DNA of 20,869 nt. Source: Bacillota bacterium. Its GTDB lineage: Bacteria > Bacillota > Clostridia > Lachnospirales > Cellulosilyticaceae. Below, one piece after another: positions 1 to 8,092 of this stretch. Location of the stretch: positions 1-20,869 of the forward strand of contig JAEYNQ010000029.1 of NCBI GenBank assembly GCA_023412455.1, written 5' to 3'. A program made the position numbers and the translations under genes. Each line of letters starts with the position of its first letter. Position 1 is the stretch's first letter. Below the pieces are notes generated by a model. That model did not search any database and was not told where the DNA came from. It saw only the letters and a program-made list of their open reading frames with translations.

Positions 1-60
1 TTGAAAGCATAAAAATAAAATATATAATTTGACATTTTTTAATAAAATTATTAATTTATA

Positions 61-89
61 TTGAATATTGCTCTGTAGTTTAGTAAAAT
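61..89 (+). promoter_or_regulatory. Probable sigma-A promoter of the carboxyltransferase operon
   Basis: TTGAAT (61-66) and TAAAAT (84-89) are separated by 17 bases. The -10 matches the consensus at five of six positions and the -35 at four of six. This would start transcription near base 96, about 48 bases before the first gene. A TTGACA at 29-34 is a perfect -35 box, but at 17 bases it faces only a weak -10 (TAATTT), so it may be a second, weaker promoter. Assigned by eye only. Confidence 0.5.
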
Positions 90-143
90 GTAAGTGGCGA
101 TTTTTGCACTTTGCTTTAAATAATTTAAAATGGAGGGTATCAG

Positions 144-1652
144 ATGAGCACAATAGAAAAACTATCTGAATTAGAATCTCGTAGAGCTACTATTGAAAAA
201 AGTAGTGATGGAGAGGCTAAAAAAGCAGCTCTTGCTAAAGGAAAGTTAACTGCAAGAGATAGGATTACAAACTTACTTGATGAAAACAGCTTTGTGGAAA
301 TGGGAGCCTTTGTAAATAGTAGAGGTTTAGCTTTTAACATGCACGTTCAAGATACACCTTGTGATGGTGTGGTATCAGGTTATGGAACAGTTAATGGCAG
401 CCCAATCTATGTTTATAGTCAAGATGCAAATGTACTAGGTGGTGCACTGGGGGAAATGCATGCTAAAAAAATCATAGCGACCTATGATAAGGCTATGAAA
501 ATGGGTGTACCTGTTGTGGGATTTTTAGATACAGTAGGTATTCGCTTACAAGAAACAGTGGATGCACTAGAAGGTTATGGTAAGATTTTTGCCAAAATGA
601 CAGAAGCATCAGGTGTTATACCTCAATTGGCTGTTGTAGTAGGTGATTGTGCAGGAGGAGCAGCTTTTATAGCAGGACTATCTGACTTTGTCTTCATGAG
701 TTCAAAAAATGCACGTGTTTTCTTAAATAGCCCGAATGCTATGGAAGATAAAAAGGCTTCTTTTGATACAGTTGCATCAGCCAAAGTACATGCAGAAGAA
801 AGTGGATTGGCAAGTTTCATAGCAGATAAAGAAGAAGATTTAATTGCAAAAGTAAAAGAACTTTTAACCTACCTTCCTCTCAATAGTGAAGAAGAAGTGC
901 CTTTTTATACTGTAACAGACGATCTTAACCGCGTAGAGGCAGGACTTAATACATTTGATTTTAAAACAGATAATGTTGTAGATATCGTAACAAGTATTGT
1001 AGATAATGGCAAGTTTTTAGAGCTCCAAAAAGACTATAGCCAAACTGTATTAACAGCTTTTTCACGTCTTAATGGAGGAACAGTAGGAATCATTGCAACG
1101 AAGGATACAAGTGTTGATTATAAGGGTGTTAAAAAAGTAACAAATTTTGTTAACCTTTGTGATGCTTACAGTATTCCTCTTGTTACCTTAACCAATATAG
1201 AAGGCTTTACTTCTACAGTAGCTACAGAAAATATGGGAATGATTAAAGAGACCAGTCGCTTAGTACATGCATTTGCCAATGCTAGTGTACCTAAAGTCAA
1301 TGTGCTTTTAAATCATGCCTTTGGAAGTAGCTATGTAGCTATGAATAGTAAGCATCTTGGGGCCGATTATGTATTAGCTTGGCCATCAGCTCAAGTTTCT
1401 ACTTTAAATGCAGAGAGTGCTGTACGTATTATGTATGAAAAAGAAATCAAAGAGGCCACAGTAGCAGCTGATGTGATTGCAGAGAAGGTTGCTGAATACG
1501 AAGCGCTTACAAGTAGTGCTTATGCAGTAGCAGCAAAAGGCTATATTGATGATATTATTGAACCTGCAGCTACACGTAAACGTGTCATTGCGGCTTTAGA
1601 AATTTTAGGAACCAAACAGGTGGATAGCTATAAAAAACACCCAACAGTATAA
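144..1652 (+). CDS. MmdA-like acyl-CoA carboxyltransferase subunit (divergent)
   Basis: A 502-residue protein of the carboxyltransferase family that includes methylmalonyl-CoA decarboxylase alpha (MmdA), propionyl-CoA carboxylase beta and transcarboxylase 12S. These enzymes move a carboxyl group between an acyl-CoA and carrier-bound biotin. The length is normal and both crotonase-like halves are present: a KLTARDR start motif near 34-40, CAGGAA at 169-174 (oxyanion-hole region of the first half), SKHLGAD near 402-408, and a typical C-terminal IIEPAATRKRV near 471-481. Several usually invariant stretches differ. The DSGGARIQE motif reads DTVGIRLQE (129-137), YGGAYIAM reads FGSSYVAM (393-400), and the late MGPEGAANI reads LNAESAVRI (421-429). 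The acyl-CoA substrate therefore cannot be read from homology. ATG at 144 follows GGAGGG (132-137). It is the first gene of a five-gene operon with a biotin carrier and membrane subunits. Family is sure, substrate is not. Confidence 0.9.
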   Translation: MSTIEKLSELESRRATIEKSSDGEAKKAALAKGKLTARDRITNLLDENSFVEMGAFVNSRGLAFNMHVQDTPCDGVVSGYGTVNGSPIYVYSQDANVLGGALGEMHAKKIIATYDKAMKMGVPVVGFLDTVGIRLQETVDALEGYGKIFAKMTEASGVIPQLAVVVGDCAGGAAFIAGLSDFVFMSSKNARVFLNSPNAMEDKKASFDTVASAKVHAEESGLASFIADKEEDLIAKVKELLTYLPLNSEEEVPFYTVTDDLNRVEAGLNTFDFKTDNVVDIVTSIVDNGKFLELQKDYSQTVLTAFSRLNGGTVGIIATKDTSVDYKGVKKVTNFVNLCDAYSIPLVTLTNIEGFTSTVATENMGMIKETSRLVHAFANASVPKVNVLLNHAFGSSYVAMNSKHLGADYVLAWPSAQVSTLNAESAVRIMYEKEIKEATVAADVIAEKVAEYEALTSSAYAVAAKGYIDDIIEPAATRKRVIAALEILGTKQVDSYKKHPTV

Positions 1653-1666
1653 GGTAGGTGGAAAAA

Positions 1667-2014
1667 ATGAACTTTAGTGATTTTGGTCAAAATATCAATA
1701 GCTTTGTAGAAGGCTTAAGTACTTTTTTTATAGGTATATTCGTTGTATTCGTTACACTCGTTTTGCTTATTTTTATCATGACTCTTATTAGTAAGGTAGT
1801 TAATGGCATTGAAAAGGTAGGGAATAAAGAACAAGTAGCTGTGGAAATAGCTACAGAACCTATAGTACCTGTTATAACTACACCAGAGCCAGTTTTACAA
1901 GAGGATTTAGAGTTAGTTGCAGTGATTACTGCAGCCATTGCTATGAGTTTAGGAACCACTTCTGATCAGTTACAAGTACGTTCTTTAAGAAAAGTCGAAA
2001 GAAAAATGCTTTAA
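1667..2014 (+). CDS. OadG-like small membrane subunit of sodium-pump decarboxylase
   Basis: A small protein of about 115 residues with one strongly hydrophobic segment near residues 19-42, followed by a charged, Pro/Thr/Val-rich cytoplasmic tail. This is the architecture of the gamma/delta subunits (OadG, MmdD) that assemble the cytoplasmic carboxyltransferase with the membrane decarboxylase. Sequence in this family is poorly conserved, so the call rests on topology, size and position between the carboxyltransferase and biotin carrier genes. A GTG at 1658 is an in-frame alternative start, but ATG at 1667 has AGGTGG (1656-1661) correctly placed ahead of it, while the GTG lies inside that site. 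The upstream stop codon ends at 1652. The tail has a hydrophobic AVITAAIAMSLG stretch near its end, common in these proteins. Confidence 0.75.
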   Translation: MNFSDFGQNINSFVEGLSTFFIGIFVVFVTLVLLIFIMTLISKVVNGIEKVGNKEQVAVEIATEPIVPVITTPEPVLQEDLELVAVITAAIAMSLGTTSDQLQVRSLRKVERKML

Positions 2015-2044
2015 TCTATATAAAATCATGAGGAGGCTATTAAA

Positions 2045-2443
2045 ATGAAAAAATTTCAAGTAACCGTAAATGGGAATGTATATGAAGTAGAAGTAGAGGA
2101 AGTAGGAGGAAGCTTTGCGCCTACTACGGCAGTAGCAGAGGTGGCTACAGCAGTAGCACCAGCCCCAAAGGCAACTCCAGCGCCAGCTCCTGCAGCACCA
2201 AAAGCAGCCCCCGTAGCTGTACCAAGTAATGCTACAAAAGTACAATCACCTATGCCAGGTAAAATTGTTGATATCAAAGTGAGTAATGGTCAAGCTGTTA
2301 AAGAAGGTGATGTAGTAGCTGTATTAGAGGCCATGAAGATGGAAAACGAAATCGTTGCACCATGTAATGGAACAGTAGCATCTATAAATGTGTCAGTAGG
2401 AACAATGGTTGAAACAAACGATGTTATAGCAACAATTAACTAG
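2045..2443 (+). CDS. Biotin carboxyl carrier protein (gamma/1.3S type)
   Basis: A 132-residue biotin carrier. The N-terminal part (1-22) has the usual MKKFQVTVNGNVYEVEVEE pattern. An Ala/Pro-rich flexible linker follows (about 25-62), then a biotinyl domain (about 65-132). The biotin attachment motif EAMKM is intact at 95-99, placing biotin on Lys98, with the normal companion residues PMPGKI near 69-74. It accepts the carboxyl group from a carboxyltransferase and delivers it to the membrane decarboxylase, or to a second carboxyltransferase. A strong AGGAGG (2031-2036) lies upstream of the ATG. It is the only biotin domain in the operon, since the downstream OadA-like protein lacks one. It therefore probably serves both carboxyltransferases. 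Sure of the family. Confidence 0.95.
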   Translation: MKKFQVTVNGNVYEVEVEEVGGSFAPTTAVAEVATAVAPAPKATPAPAPAAPKAAPVAVPSNATKVQSPMPGKIVDIKVSNGQAVKEGDVVAVLEAMKMENEIVAPCNGTVASINVSVGTMVETNDVIATIN

Positions 2444-2479
2444 TTCCAACCCATATCAAAATAAGGAGGAACATATCAA

Positions 2480-3658
2480 ATGAATATAGGTACTGTATTT
2501 ATAGAATCTATTAAAGATTTTGTAGGCCAATCGGGTTTAGCTCATCTTAATATGGGTTATATTATTATGATTGGTGTTGCATGTTTATTATTGTATTTAG
2601 CCATCGTTAAAGGGTTTGAACCTTTATTACTGGTTCCTATTGCCTTTGGGATGCTATTAGTCAATTTGCCTGAAATTGGAATTAAAGCCCATGCTACAGG
2701 TATATGGGGTGAATCAGGATTCCAAGCAGGTGGTTTACTTTACTACTTATCTGCTGGAAAGGACTGGGGAATTTTTCCACCTCTTATCTTTGTGGGTATA
2801 GGCGCTATGACAGACTTTGGTCCACTTATTGCCAATCCTAAAAGCCTTATTTTAGGTGCTGCTGCACAGCTTGGTATTTTCTTTGCCTTCTTAGGAGCTC
2901 TTTTATTAGGTTTTGATCCACTTGCTGCAGCTTCTATAGGTATTATCGGTGGTGCTGATGGGCCTACAGCTATTTATTTAACTTCTAAGTTAAAACCAGA
3001 GCTCTTGGGGCCTATTGCCGTGGCGGCTTATTCCTATATGGCATTAGTACCAGTTATTCAGCCACCTATTATGAGGGCTTTAACAACAAAAGAACAACGT
3101 TTAGTTAAAATGGAGCAGTTACGTGCTGTATCGCGTACGGAAAAAATTGTATTCCCTATAGCTGTTACTATTGTTGTTACATTAATAGTACCATCAGCAG
3201 GAGCGCTTATTGGTCTTTTAATGTTTGGTAACCTTTTAAAAGAAGTAGGCTCTACAAGCCGTTTAGCAGAGGTTGCTAGTAATGGGTTAATGTCTACGAT
3301 TACTATTATGCTTGGTTTAACAGTAGGTGCGACGACTCAAGCAGATACTTTCTTAACTTGGCAGACTATTGGAATTATCATTCTTGGTTTAACAGCCTTC
3401 TGTATTGGTACAGCAGGTGGCGTTATTTTTGGAAAGATTATGTATTTCTTCACGGGCAAGAAAATTAATCCACTTATTGGTGCGGCAGGTGTTTCGGCTG
3501 TACCTATGGCAGCACGTGTGGTACAAAAGGTGGGACAACAAGAGTGTCCTACAAACTTCTTATTAATGCATGCAATGGGACCTAACGTAGCAGGTGTTAT
3601 TGGTTCAGCTGTTGCTGCAGGTATTTTATTATCAATTTATGGCCCACTCGTTGGCTAA
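2480..3658 (+). CDS. oadB: Sodium-pumping decarboxylase beta subunit (OadB/MmdB family)
   Basis: A 392-residue polytopic membrane protein that decarboxylates carboxybiotin and couples this to sodium export. Diagnostic sequence is GGADGPTAIYLTSKL near 157-171, with Asp160 matching the essential sodium-site aspartate of the family, and AAYSYMALVPVIQPP near 182-196 with the conserved Tyr and Pro-rich segment. The C-terminal half holds the usual GAAGVSAVPMAARV and HAMGPNVAGVIGS motifs. Many hydrophobic segments span the whole length. The family is shared by oxaloacetate, methylmalonyl-CoA and glutaconyl-CoA decarboxylases, so the sequence alone does not name the substrate. ATG 2480 follows AAGGAGGA (2463-2470), 36 bases after the biotin carrier gene. 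The gene is intact. Confidence 0.93.
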   Translation: MNIGTVFIESIKDFVGQSGLAHLNMGYIIMIGVACLLLYLAIVKGFEPLLLVPIAFGMLLVNLPEIGIKAHATGIWGESGFQAGGLLYYLSAGKDWGIFPPLIFVGIGAMTDFGPLIANPKSLILGAAAQLGIFFAFLGALLLGFDPLAAASIGIIGGADGPTAIYLTSKLKPELLGPIAVAAYSYMALVPVIQPPIMRALTTKEQRLVKMEQLRAVSRTEKIVFPIAVTIVVTLIVPSAGALIGLLMFGNLLKEVGSTSRLAEVASNGLMSTITIMLGLTVGATTQADTFLTWQTIGIIILGLTAFCIGTAGGVIFGKIMYFFTGKKINPLIGAAGVSAVPMAARVVQKVGQQECPTNFLLMHAMGPNVAGVIGSAVAAGILLSIYGPLVG

Positions 3659-3675
3659 AAAGGAGGATACAGGCA

Positions 3676-5091
3676 ATGGCTATTATTAATCCAAAACCAG
3701 TTAAAATAATGGATACAACACTACGTGATGCACATCAATCTTTGATTGCAACACGTATGACAACTGAACAAATTGTTCCTATTGTTTCTAAAATGGACAA
3801 AGTTGGTCTTTATGCGATGGAGGTATGGGGAGGCGCTACTTTTGATGCGTGCCTTCGTTTCTTAAAGGAAGATCCATGGGAAAGACTTCGTAAAATCAAG
3901 GACCAAGCTAAAAATACTAAATTACAAATGCTTTTTAGAGGTCAAAATATTTTAGGGTACCGTCACTATGCCGATGATGTAGTAGAATACTTTGTACAAA
4001 AAAGTATTGCCAACGGTATAGATATCATTCGTATTTTTGATGCATTAAATGATATGCGTAATTTGGAGACAGCTGTAAAAGCAGCCAATAAAGAAAAAGG
4101 CCATGCGCAAGTGGCTATCTCTTATACCATTAGTGATGTACATACCCTGGAGTACTACGTTAACTTAGCAAAACAAATTGAAGAAATGGGGGCTAACTCT
4201 ATCTGTATCAAAGATATGGCAGGTCTTTTAGTACCTTACCGTGCAGCAGAGCTTGTAGGCGCTTTAAAAGAAGCTGTTCCCAATTTACCTATTGAGCTTC
4301 ATACCCACTATACAAGTGGTGTCGCAGCTATGACTTACTTAAAAGCAGTAGAAGCAGGCTGTGATATTATTGATACAGCCATGTCACCTCTTGCTATGGG
4401 TACTTCTCAACCTGCTACGGAAGTATTAGTTGAGACCTTTAAGGGAACACCTTATGATACAGGAATTGACTCAGAGTCCCTTAGTGAAATCACAGAATAT
4501 TTCAGACCTATGCGTCAAGAAGCCCTTGATAGTGGTTTGCTGAGTACGAAAGTATTAGAAGTGGATATCAATACCCTTCGTTACCAAGTACCAGGTGGGA
4601 TGCTTTCTAACCTTGTTTCCCAGCTTAAACAACAAAATGCTGAGGATAAGTACTATGAAGTGTTAAAAGAAATCCCACGTGTACGTGCTGACTTTGGTTA
4701 TTTACCACTTGTTACACCTACTAGTCAAATTGTTGGCACACAAGCTGTATTTAATGTGCTTGCTGGTGAACGTTATAAAATGATTTCTAAAGAATCTAAA
4801 GGCATTGTAAGAGGTGAATATGGACGTACACCTGTGCCTATTAGCGAAGAGATTGTCAAGAAGATTATTGGCAATGAAGAACGTATTACTTGTAGACCAG
4901 CTGACTTACTTAAGCCAGAGCTTGCTAAATTAGAACAAGAAATGGCCATGTATAAAGAACAAGATGAGGACGTTTTATCTTATGCCCTCTTCCCACAAGT
5001 AGCTACAGAGTTCTTTAAATACAGAGAAGCTCAAAAGACTAAGGTAGATCCACAAGTAGCAGATACAACCAATAAAACGTATCCCGTATAA
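3676..5091 (+). CDS. oadA: Pyruvate/oxaloacetate carboxyltransferase (OadA / transcarboxylase 5S type, no biotin domain)
   Basis: A 471-residue protein with a TIM-barrel carboxyltransferase domain and the conserved carboxylase region. It exchanges a carboxyl group between oxaloacetate/pyruvate and biotin. Visible motifs are MDTTLRDAHQS (12-22) with the metal-site aspartate, CIKDMAGL (177-184) with Lys179 as the expected carbamylated metal ligand, and ELHTHYTSG (207-215) with His209 and His211 as the other ligands. The second domain has VPGGMLSNL near 310-318. Full-length OadA proteins carry a C-terminal biotin domain. This one stops without it, as in transcarboxylase 5S and PycB-like subunits, and must use the separate carrier encoded at 2045. 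ATG 3676 follows AGGAGG (3661-3666), 17 bases after the OadB gene. It is the last gene before a strong terminator. Oxaloacetate decarboxylation or transcarboxylation is the most likely role. Confidence 0.92.
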   Translation: MAIINPKPVKIMDTTLRDAHQSLIATRMTTEQIVPIVSKMDKVGLYAMEVWGGATFDACLRFLKEDPWERLRKIKDQAKNTKLQMLFRGQNILGYRHYADDVVEYFVQKSIANGIDIIRIFDALNDMRNLETAVKAANKEKGHAQVAISYTISDVHTLEYYVNLAKQIEEMGANSICIKDMAGLLVPYRAAELVGALKEAVPNLPIELHTHYTSGVAAMTYLKAVEAGCDIIDTAMSPLAMGTSQPATEVLVETFKGTPYDTGIDSESLSEITEYFRPMRQEALDSGLLSTKVLEVDINTLRYQVPGGMLSNLVSQLKQQNAEDKYYEVLKEIPRVRADFGYLPLVTPTSQIVGTQAVFNVLAGERYKMISKESKGIVRGEYGRTPVPISEEIVKKIIGNEERITCRPADLLKPELAKLEQEMAMYKEQDEDVLSYALFPQVATEFFKYREAQKTKVDPQVADTTNKTYPV

Positions 5092-5110
5092 GAAATAAAT
5101 ACGGTTTAGC

Positions 5111-5160
5111 AAATAAAAGACAGTGCTTTTATGGCACTGTCTTTTATTTGATTTGTTTTG
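5111..5160 (+). terminator. Rho-independent terminator of the decarboxylase operon
   Basis: A perfect 16-base-pair inverted repeat (5111-5126 with 5134-5149) closes a 7-base loop. The lower stem is A/T-rich so that the right arm ends in T-rich sequence, followed by GATTTGTTTTG. It lies 20 bases after the oadA-like stop. The A-rich left arm may allow it to work in both directions, but no opposing gene is nearby. Confidence 0.88.
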
Positions 5161-5187
5161 CATAAAGCCTTGAATATAGTGTATAAT
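5158..5187 (+). promoter_or_regulatory. Probable promoter of the RpiR regulator and downstream genes
   Basis: A perfect TATAAT (5182-5187) is preceded at 18 bases by TTGCAT (5158-5163), a half-matching -35 box. It lies just after the terminator of the previous operon and 47 bases before the start codon at 5235. Assigned by eye. Confidence 0.5.
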
Positions 5188-5234
5188 GATTAATGAGTAT
5201 AAAGTTGTAAGTTCAAGTCAGAAAGGGCAATGAT

Positions 5235-6146
5235 ATGAGTAAAAATGATTTAATTCATAGGATTCGAAAAAGCATGCCAAAACTGAGCAAAGGGCAACGC
5301 CTTATTGCCAATTATGTTTTAGAACGCTATGAGAAAGCGGTGTATTTGACAGCTGCTCGTTTAGGAGCTATTGTAGGTGTGAGTGAATCCACTGTAGTAC
5401 GTTTTGCCAATGAATTAGGTTATGATGGCTATCCCAAATTCCAAGAAGCCTTGGAAGAACTGGTAAAGAATAGACTCACAGCCATGCAACGACTAGAAGT
5501 AACGACAGATCGTATTGATTTAGAACATGTTTTAAAGGGTGTCCTACAGACAGATGAAGAAAAAATTCGTTACACCCGAGAGCAAATTGATGAAGAAGCT
5601 TTTAATCAAGCCATTAATAAAATTTTAGGGGCTAAAAAGATTTATATATTGGGCGTACGGAGCTGTGCTGGTTTAGCTAATTTTCTAGGTTTTTATTTAA
5701 ATATTATTTTTGATAATATTAAGGTGGTTAATACCACCAGTATTAGTGAAATGTTTGAGATTATTCATCGGATTAATGAGGAAGATGTGATGATTGGCAT
5801 TAGCTTTCCTAGATATTCTAAACGGGTTCTAAAGGCTCTAGAATTTGCTCAAAGTCGTAAGGCCAATGTAGTAGCCATTACCGATAGTTACATTTCACCT
5901 GTAGCGGGATTTGCAGATTACACATTAGTAGGGCGAAGTGAAATGATATCTTTCGTGGATTCTTTAGTAGCGCCTCTAAGCATTATTAATGCCCTTATTG
6001 TGGCTATTAGTTTAAGGAAAAAAAATGAGATTTCTAGTAACTTAGAGAGTTTAGAAAACATCTGGAAGGAATATGAAGTTTATGATGATTCCTTAAAGGA
6101 TGTTTTTAATGTACCAGTGGCCGAAGCATCAGATAAAGTCGATTAA
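5235..6146 (+). CDS. MurR/RpiR-family transcriptional regulator
   Basis: A 303-residue regulator. The N-terminal 1-77 is the RpiR helix-turn-helix domain, with KLSKGQRLIANYVLE near 16-30 and the recognition-helix sequence VSESTVVRFANELGYDGYPKFQ near 49-70. A SIS (sugar-phosphate binding) domain follows at roughly 125-260, with KIYILGVRSC, VMIGISFPRYSKR and ANVVAITDS as the usual strand-loop pattern. Members usually sense phosphosugars or related metabolites. The start has AGAAAGGG about 7 bases upstream. The gene sits alone between the decarboxylase operon terminator and aroH, 29 bases before it, so it is probably cotranscribed with aroH-cmk-ispH-cheR. Its target is unknown. The neighbouring decarboxylase operon or its own operon are equal guesses. 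Confidence 0.9.
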   Translation: MSKNDLIHRIRKSMPKLSKGQRLIANYVLERYEKAVYLTAARLGAIVGVSESTVVRFANELGYDGYPKFQEALEELVKNRLTAMQRLEVTTDRIDLEHVLKGVLQTDEEKIRYTREQIDEEAFNQAINKILGAKKIYILGVRSCAGLANFLGFYLNIIFDNIKVVNTTSISEMFEIIHRINEEDVMIGISFPRYSKRVLKALEFAQSRKANVVAITDSYISPVAGFADYTLVGRSEMISFVDSLVAPLSIINALIVAISLRKKNEISSNLESLENIWKEYEVYDDSLKDVFNVPVAEASDKVD

Positions 6147-6175
6147 AGGAAGTAAGTTTAAGGAGGGGCAGGAAT

Positions 6176-6553
6176 ATGAAGTGTTTATGCATTCGTGGGG
6201 CTAATACAGTTAATGAAAATTCTCGTGAAGAAATATTAGAAGCGACCACCCATTTATTACAGGCCATATTAGAAGCCAATGCCATAAAAATAGAGCAAAT
6301 TATTCAAATTTTATTTACGGCCACCCGTGATTTAGATGTTGTTTATCCATCAGTAGCAGCAAGGCAGTTGGGAATTACTGAAGCAGCACTGATGTGTATG
6401 CAAGAACTGGAGGTAGAAGGCTCCCTGCAAAAGTGTATTCGTGTAGCTGTACTCATTGAGAGTGACACCCTCACACGTCAGACACTCAAGCACCAATATT
6501 TAGGTGGAGCAAAGGTTTTAAGGCCTGATTTAGTAAAAGGAGAGACCAGATGA
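6176..6553 (+). CDS. aroH: Chorismate mutase, AroH class
   Basis: A 125-residue enzyme converting chorismate to prephenate, the branch point to phenylalanine and tyrosine. It matches the B. subtilis trimeric AroH fold in length and pattern. Active-site residues are all present: Arg7 in CIRGA, Arg63, the MCMQELEV segment with Cys74 and Glu77, Arg89 in KCIRV, and Tyr108. The C-terminal VLRPDL motif is also typical. The start has AAGGAGGGG upstream. Its stop codon overlaps the cmk start in an ATGA, so the two are translationally coupled. No other aromatic-pathway gene is present in the window. Confidence 0.95.
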   Translation: MKCLCIRGANTVNENSREEILEATTHLLQAILEANAIKIEQIIQILFTATRDLDVVYPSVAARQLGITEAALMCMQELEVEGSLQKCIRVAVLIESDTLTRQTLKHQYLGGAKVLRPDLVKGETR

Positions 6554-7203
6554 TTTCAATTGCAATAGATGGCCCAGCAGGTGCTGGAAAAAGTACCATT
6601 GCCAAAGAATTAGCAAAGAAGCTAGGATGCATTTATGTTGATACAGGAGCCATGTATCGGGCAGTCGGCTTTTATTGTTTAGAACAACACAAGGATTATA
6701 ACAATGAAAAAGAAGTAGAGGCTCTGCTTCCTCAGATTAAGATGGATATAGAAGCTTCTTTAGAAGGGCAAAAGATTTTTTTGAATGGACAAGATGTCAG
6801 TTTAGCGATTCGTACCAGTGAGGTAGCAGCAGCAGCTTCTAAAGTAGCTACTTACAAAGAGGTAAGGAAGAACCTCGTTCATCAACAAAGGCTGATGAAA
6901 GCAGAAAAATCTTTAGTCATGGATGGGCGAGATATTGGGACAGTTGTCATGCCAGATGCAACCCTCAAAATCTTTTTAACTGCTTCTTCAGAGGAACGAG
7001 CCAACAGACGTTATTTAGAATATCAGCAAAAGGGAATAGCTGTAGATAGGGCTACTTTAGTTCAAGAAATAGAAGCCAGAGATTATCAGGATTCCCATCG
7101 GGTGATTTCGCCTCTCAAAAAAGCTGATGATGCGTATGAAGTAGATACCACTTCTAGGACGATTGAAGAGATTGTAGCTTATATAATAAGTCTTTTAGCA
7201 TAA
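6550..7203 (+). CDS. cmk: Cytidylate kinase
   Basis: A 217-residue kinase that phosphorylates CMP and dCMP with ATP in pyrimidine nucleotide salvage and synthesis. The P-loop GPAGAGKST is at 8-16. The motif YVDTGAMYRA (about 29-38), the segment MDGRDIGTVVMPDA (about 124-137) and DSHRVISPLKKADDA near 181-195 with substrate-binding Arg and Asp are all conserved. Length is normal. The ATG overlaps the aroH stop by four bases. The cmk-ispH pair is a frequent neighbourhood in Firmicutes, which supports both calls. Confidence 0.96.
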   Translation: MISIAIDGPAGAGKSTIAKELAKKLGCIYVDTGAMYRAVGFYCLEQHKDYNNEKEVEALLPQIKMDIEASLEGQKIFLNGQDVSLAIRTSEVAAAASKVATYKEVRKNLVHQQRLMKAEKSLVMDGRDIGTVVMPDATLKIFLTASSEERANRRYLEYQQKGIAVDRATLVQEIEARDYQDSHRVISPLKKADDAYEVDTTSRTIEEIVAYIISLLA

Positions 7204-7228
7204 AGAAGAAATTAAAGAGGTGACAGAC

Positions 7229-8092
7229 TTGGAAATTAGACTTGCAAAAAAGGCAGGCTTTTGCTTTGGCGTAAAGCGTGCAGTAGATTTAGCTTATAAA
7301 AATCAAGATAAAGAGGGGACTTATACCTTTGGACCTATTATTCATAACGACCGGGTCATTGGTGAACTCAGTGAAAAGGGGATTAAACCTATTGATGAAA
7401 TAGAGGGGCAGGATTTAAAGCATTTAATTATACGTTCCCATGGTGTTGCTCCAGATGTTTATGAGGCAGCTAATAAACAAGGGATAGAAGTGGTAGATGC
7501 TACATGCCCTTATGTGAGGAAGATTCATAAGTTAGTACAAGAGTATTCCCAGAAGGATTATACGATTCTTATTGTGGGAGATGCTCAGCATCCTGAGATT
7601 CAAGGGATTAGTGGATGGGCAAGTCAAGGCTGTTTCATTGTGAAAGATAAGACCCAATGCCTAGCCATGGACCTTGCTAAAGAAGGAAAAGACTATTTGG
7701 TGGTGGCCCAAACCACTTATAAAAAAGAAGTAGTAGAAGAAGTAGTGAATTATCTTAAAGAGAAGGGATATAGTTATAAGTTTATAAATACAATCTGTAA
7801 TGCTACTAAGGAACGTCAAGATGAAGCAGCCCAAATGGCTAAGGAAGTGGATGCCATGTTTATTATAGGAAGTAGCTTAAGCTCTAATACCCGTAAACTT
7901 TATGAAGTCTGTAAGATGTATTGTGATAAAAGCTATTGTATTGCTGATGCATCAGAAGTGGATAGAAACTTACTAGAGGGTTGTGAAAAGATAGGAATAA
8001 CAGCAGGGGCATCTACACCTCAGTCTGTTATTCAGGAGGTCATTGAACGACTAGAAGAACGAAAGGAATTGGAGGAGAACCATGAATTATGA
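7229..8092 (+). CDS. ispH: 4-hydroxy-3-methylbut-2-enyl diphosphate reductase
   Basis: A 287-residue iron-sulfur enzyme that makes IPP and DMAPP in the last step of the non-mevalonate isoprenoid pathway. All three cluster cysteines are visible: Cys12 in GFCFG, Cys93 in DATCPYV and Cys190 in NTICNAT. Catalytic HPE (His121, Glu123), the AQTT threonines, SSN (218-220) and GAST with Ser262 are also present. I place the start at TTG 7229 because AGAGGTGA (7216-7223) is then correctly spaced and Cys12 falls at the same position as in the E. coli enzyme. GTG at 7220 is in frame but lies inside that ribosome-binding site. Many clostridial IspH proteins carry C-terminal S1 domains. This one ends without them. 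It overlaps cheR by 11 bases. Confidence 0.95.
   Translation: MEIRLAKKAGFCFGVKRAVDLAYKNQDKEGTYTFGPIIHNDRVIGELSEKGIKPIDEIEGQDLKHLIIRSHGVAPDVYEAANKQGIEVVDATCPYVRKIHKLVQEYSQKDYTILIVGDAQHPEIQGISGWASQGCFIVKDKTQCLAMDLAKEGKDYLVVAQTTYKKEVVEEVVNYLKEKGYSYKFINTICNATKERQDEAAQMAKEVDAMFIIGSSLSSNTRKLYEVCKMYCDKSYCIADASEVDRNLLEGCEKIGITAGASTPQSVIQEVIERLEERKELEENHEL

Noticed and set aside
140..340. Minus-strand open frame opposite the first carboxyltransferase gene
   Set aside because: It lies inside a well-supported gene, has no ribosome binding site and no family resemblance. The same holds for minus-strand frames at 623-820, 1687-1959 and 1985-2277.
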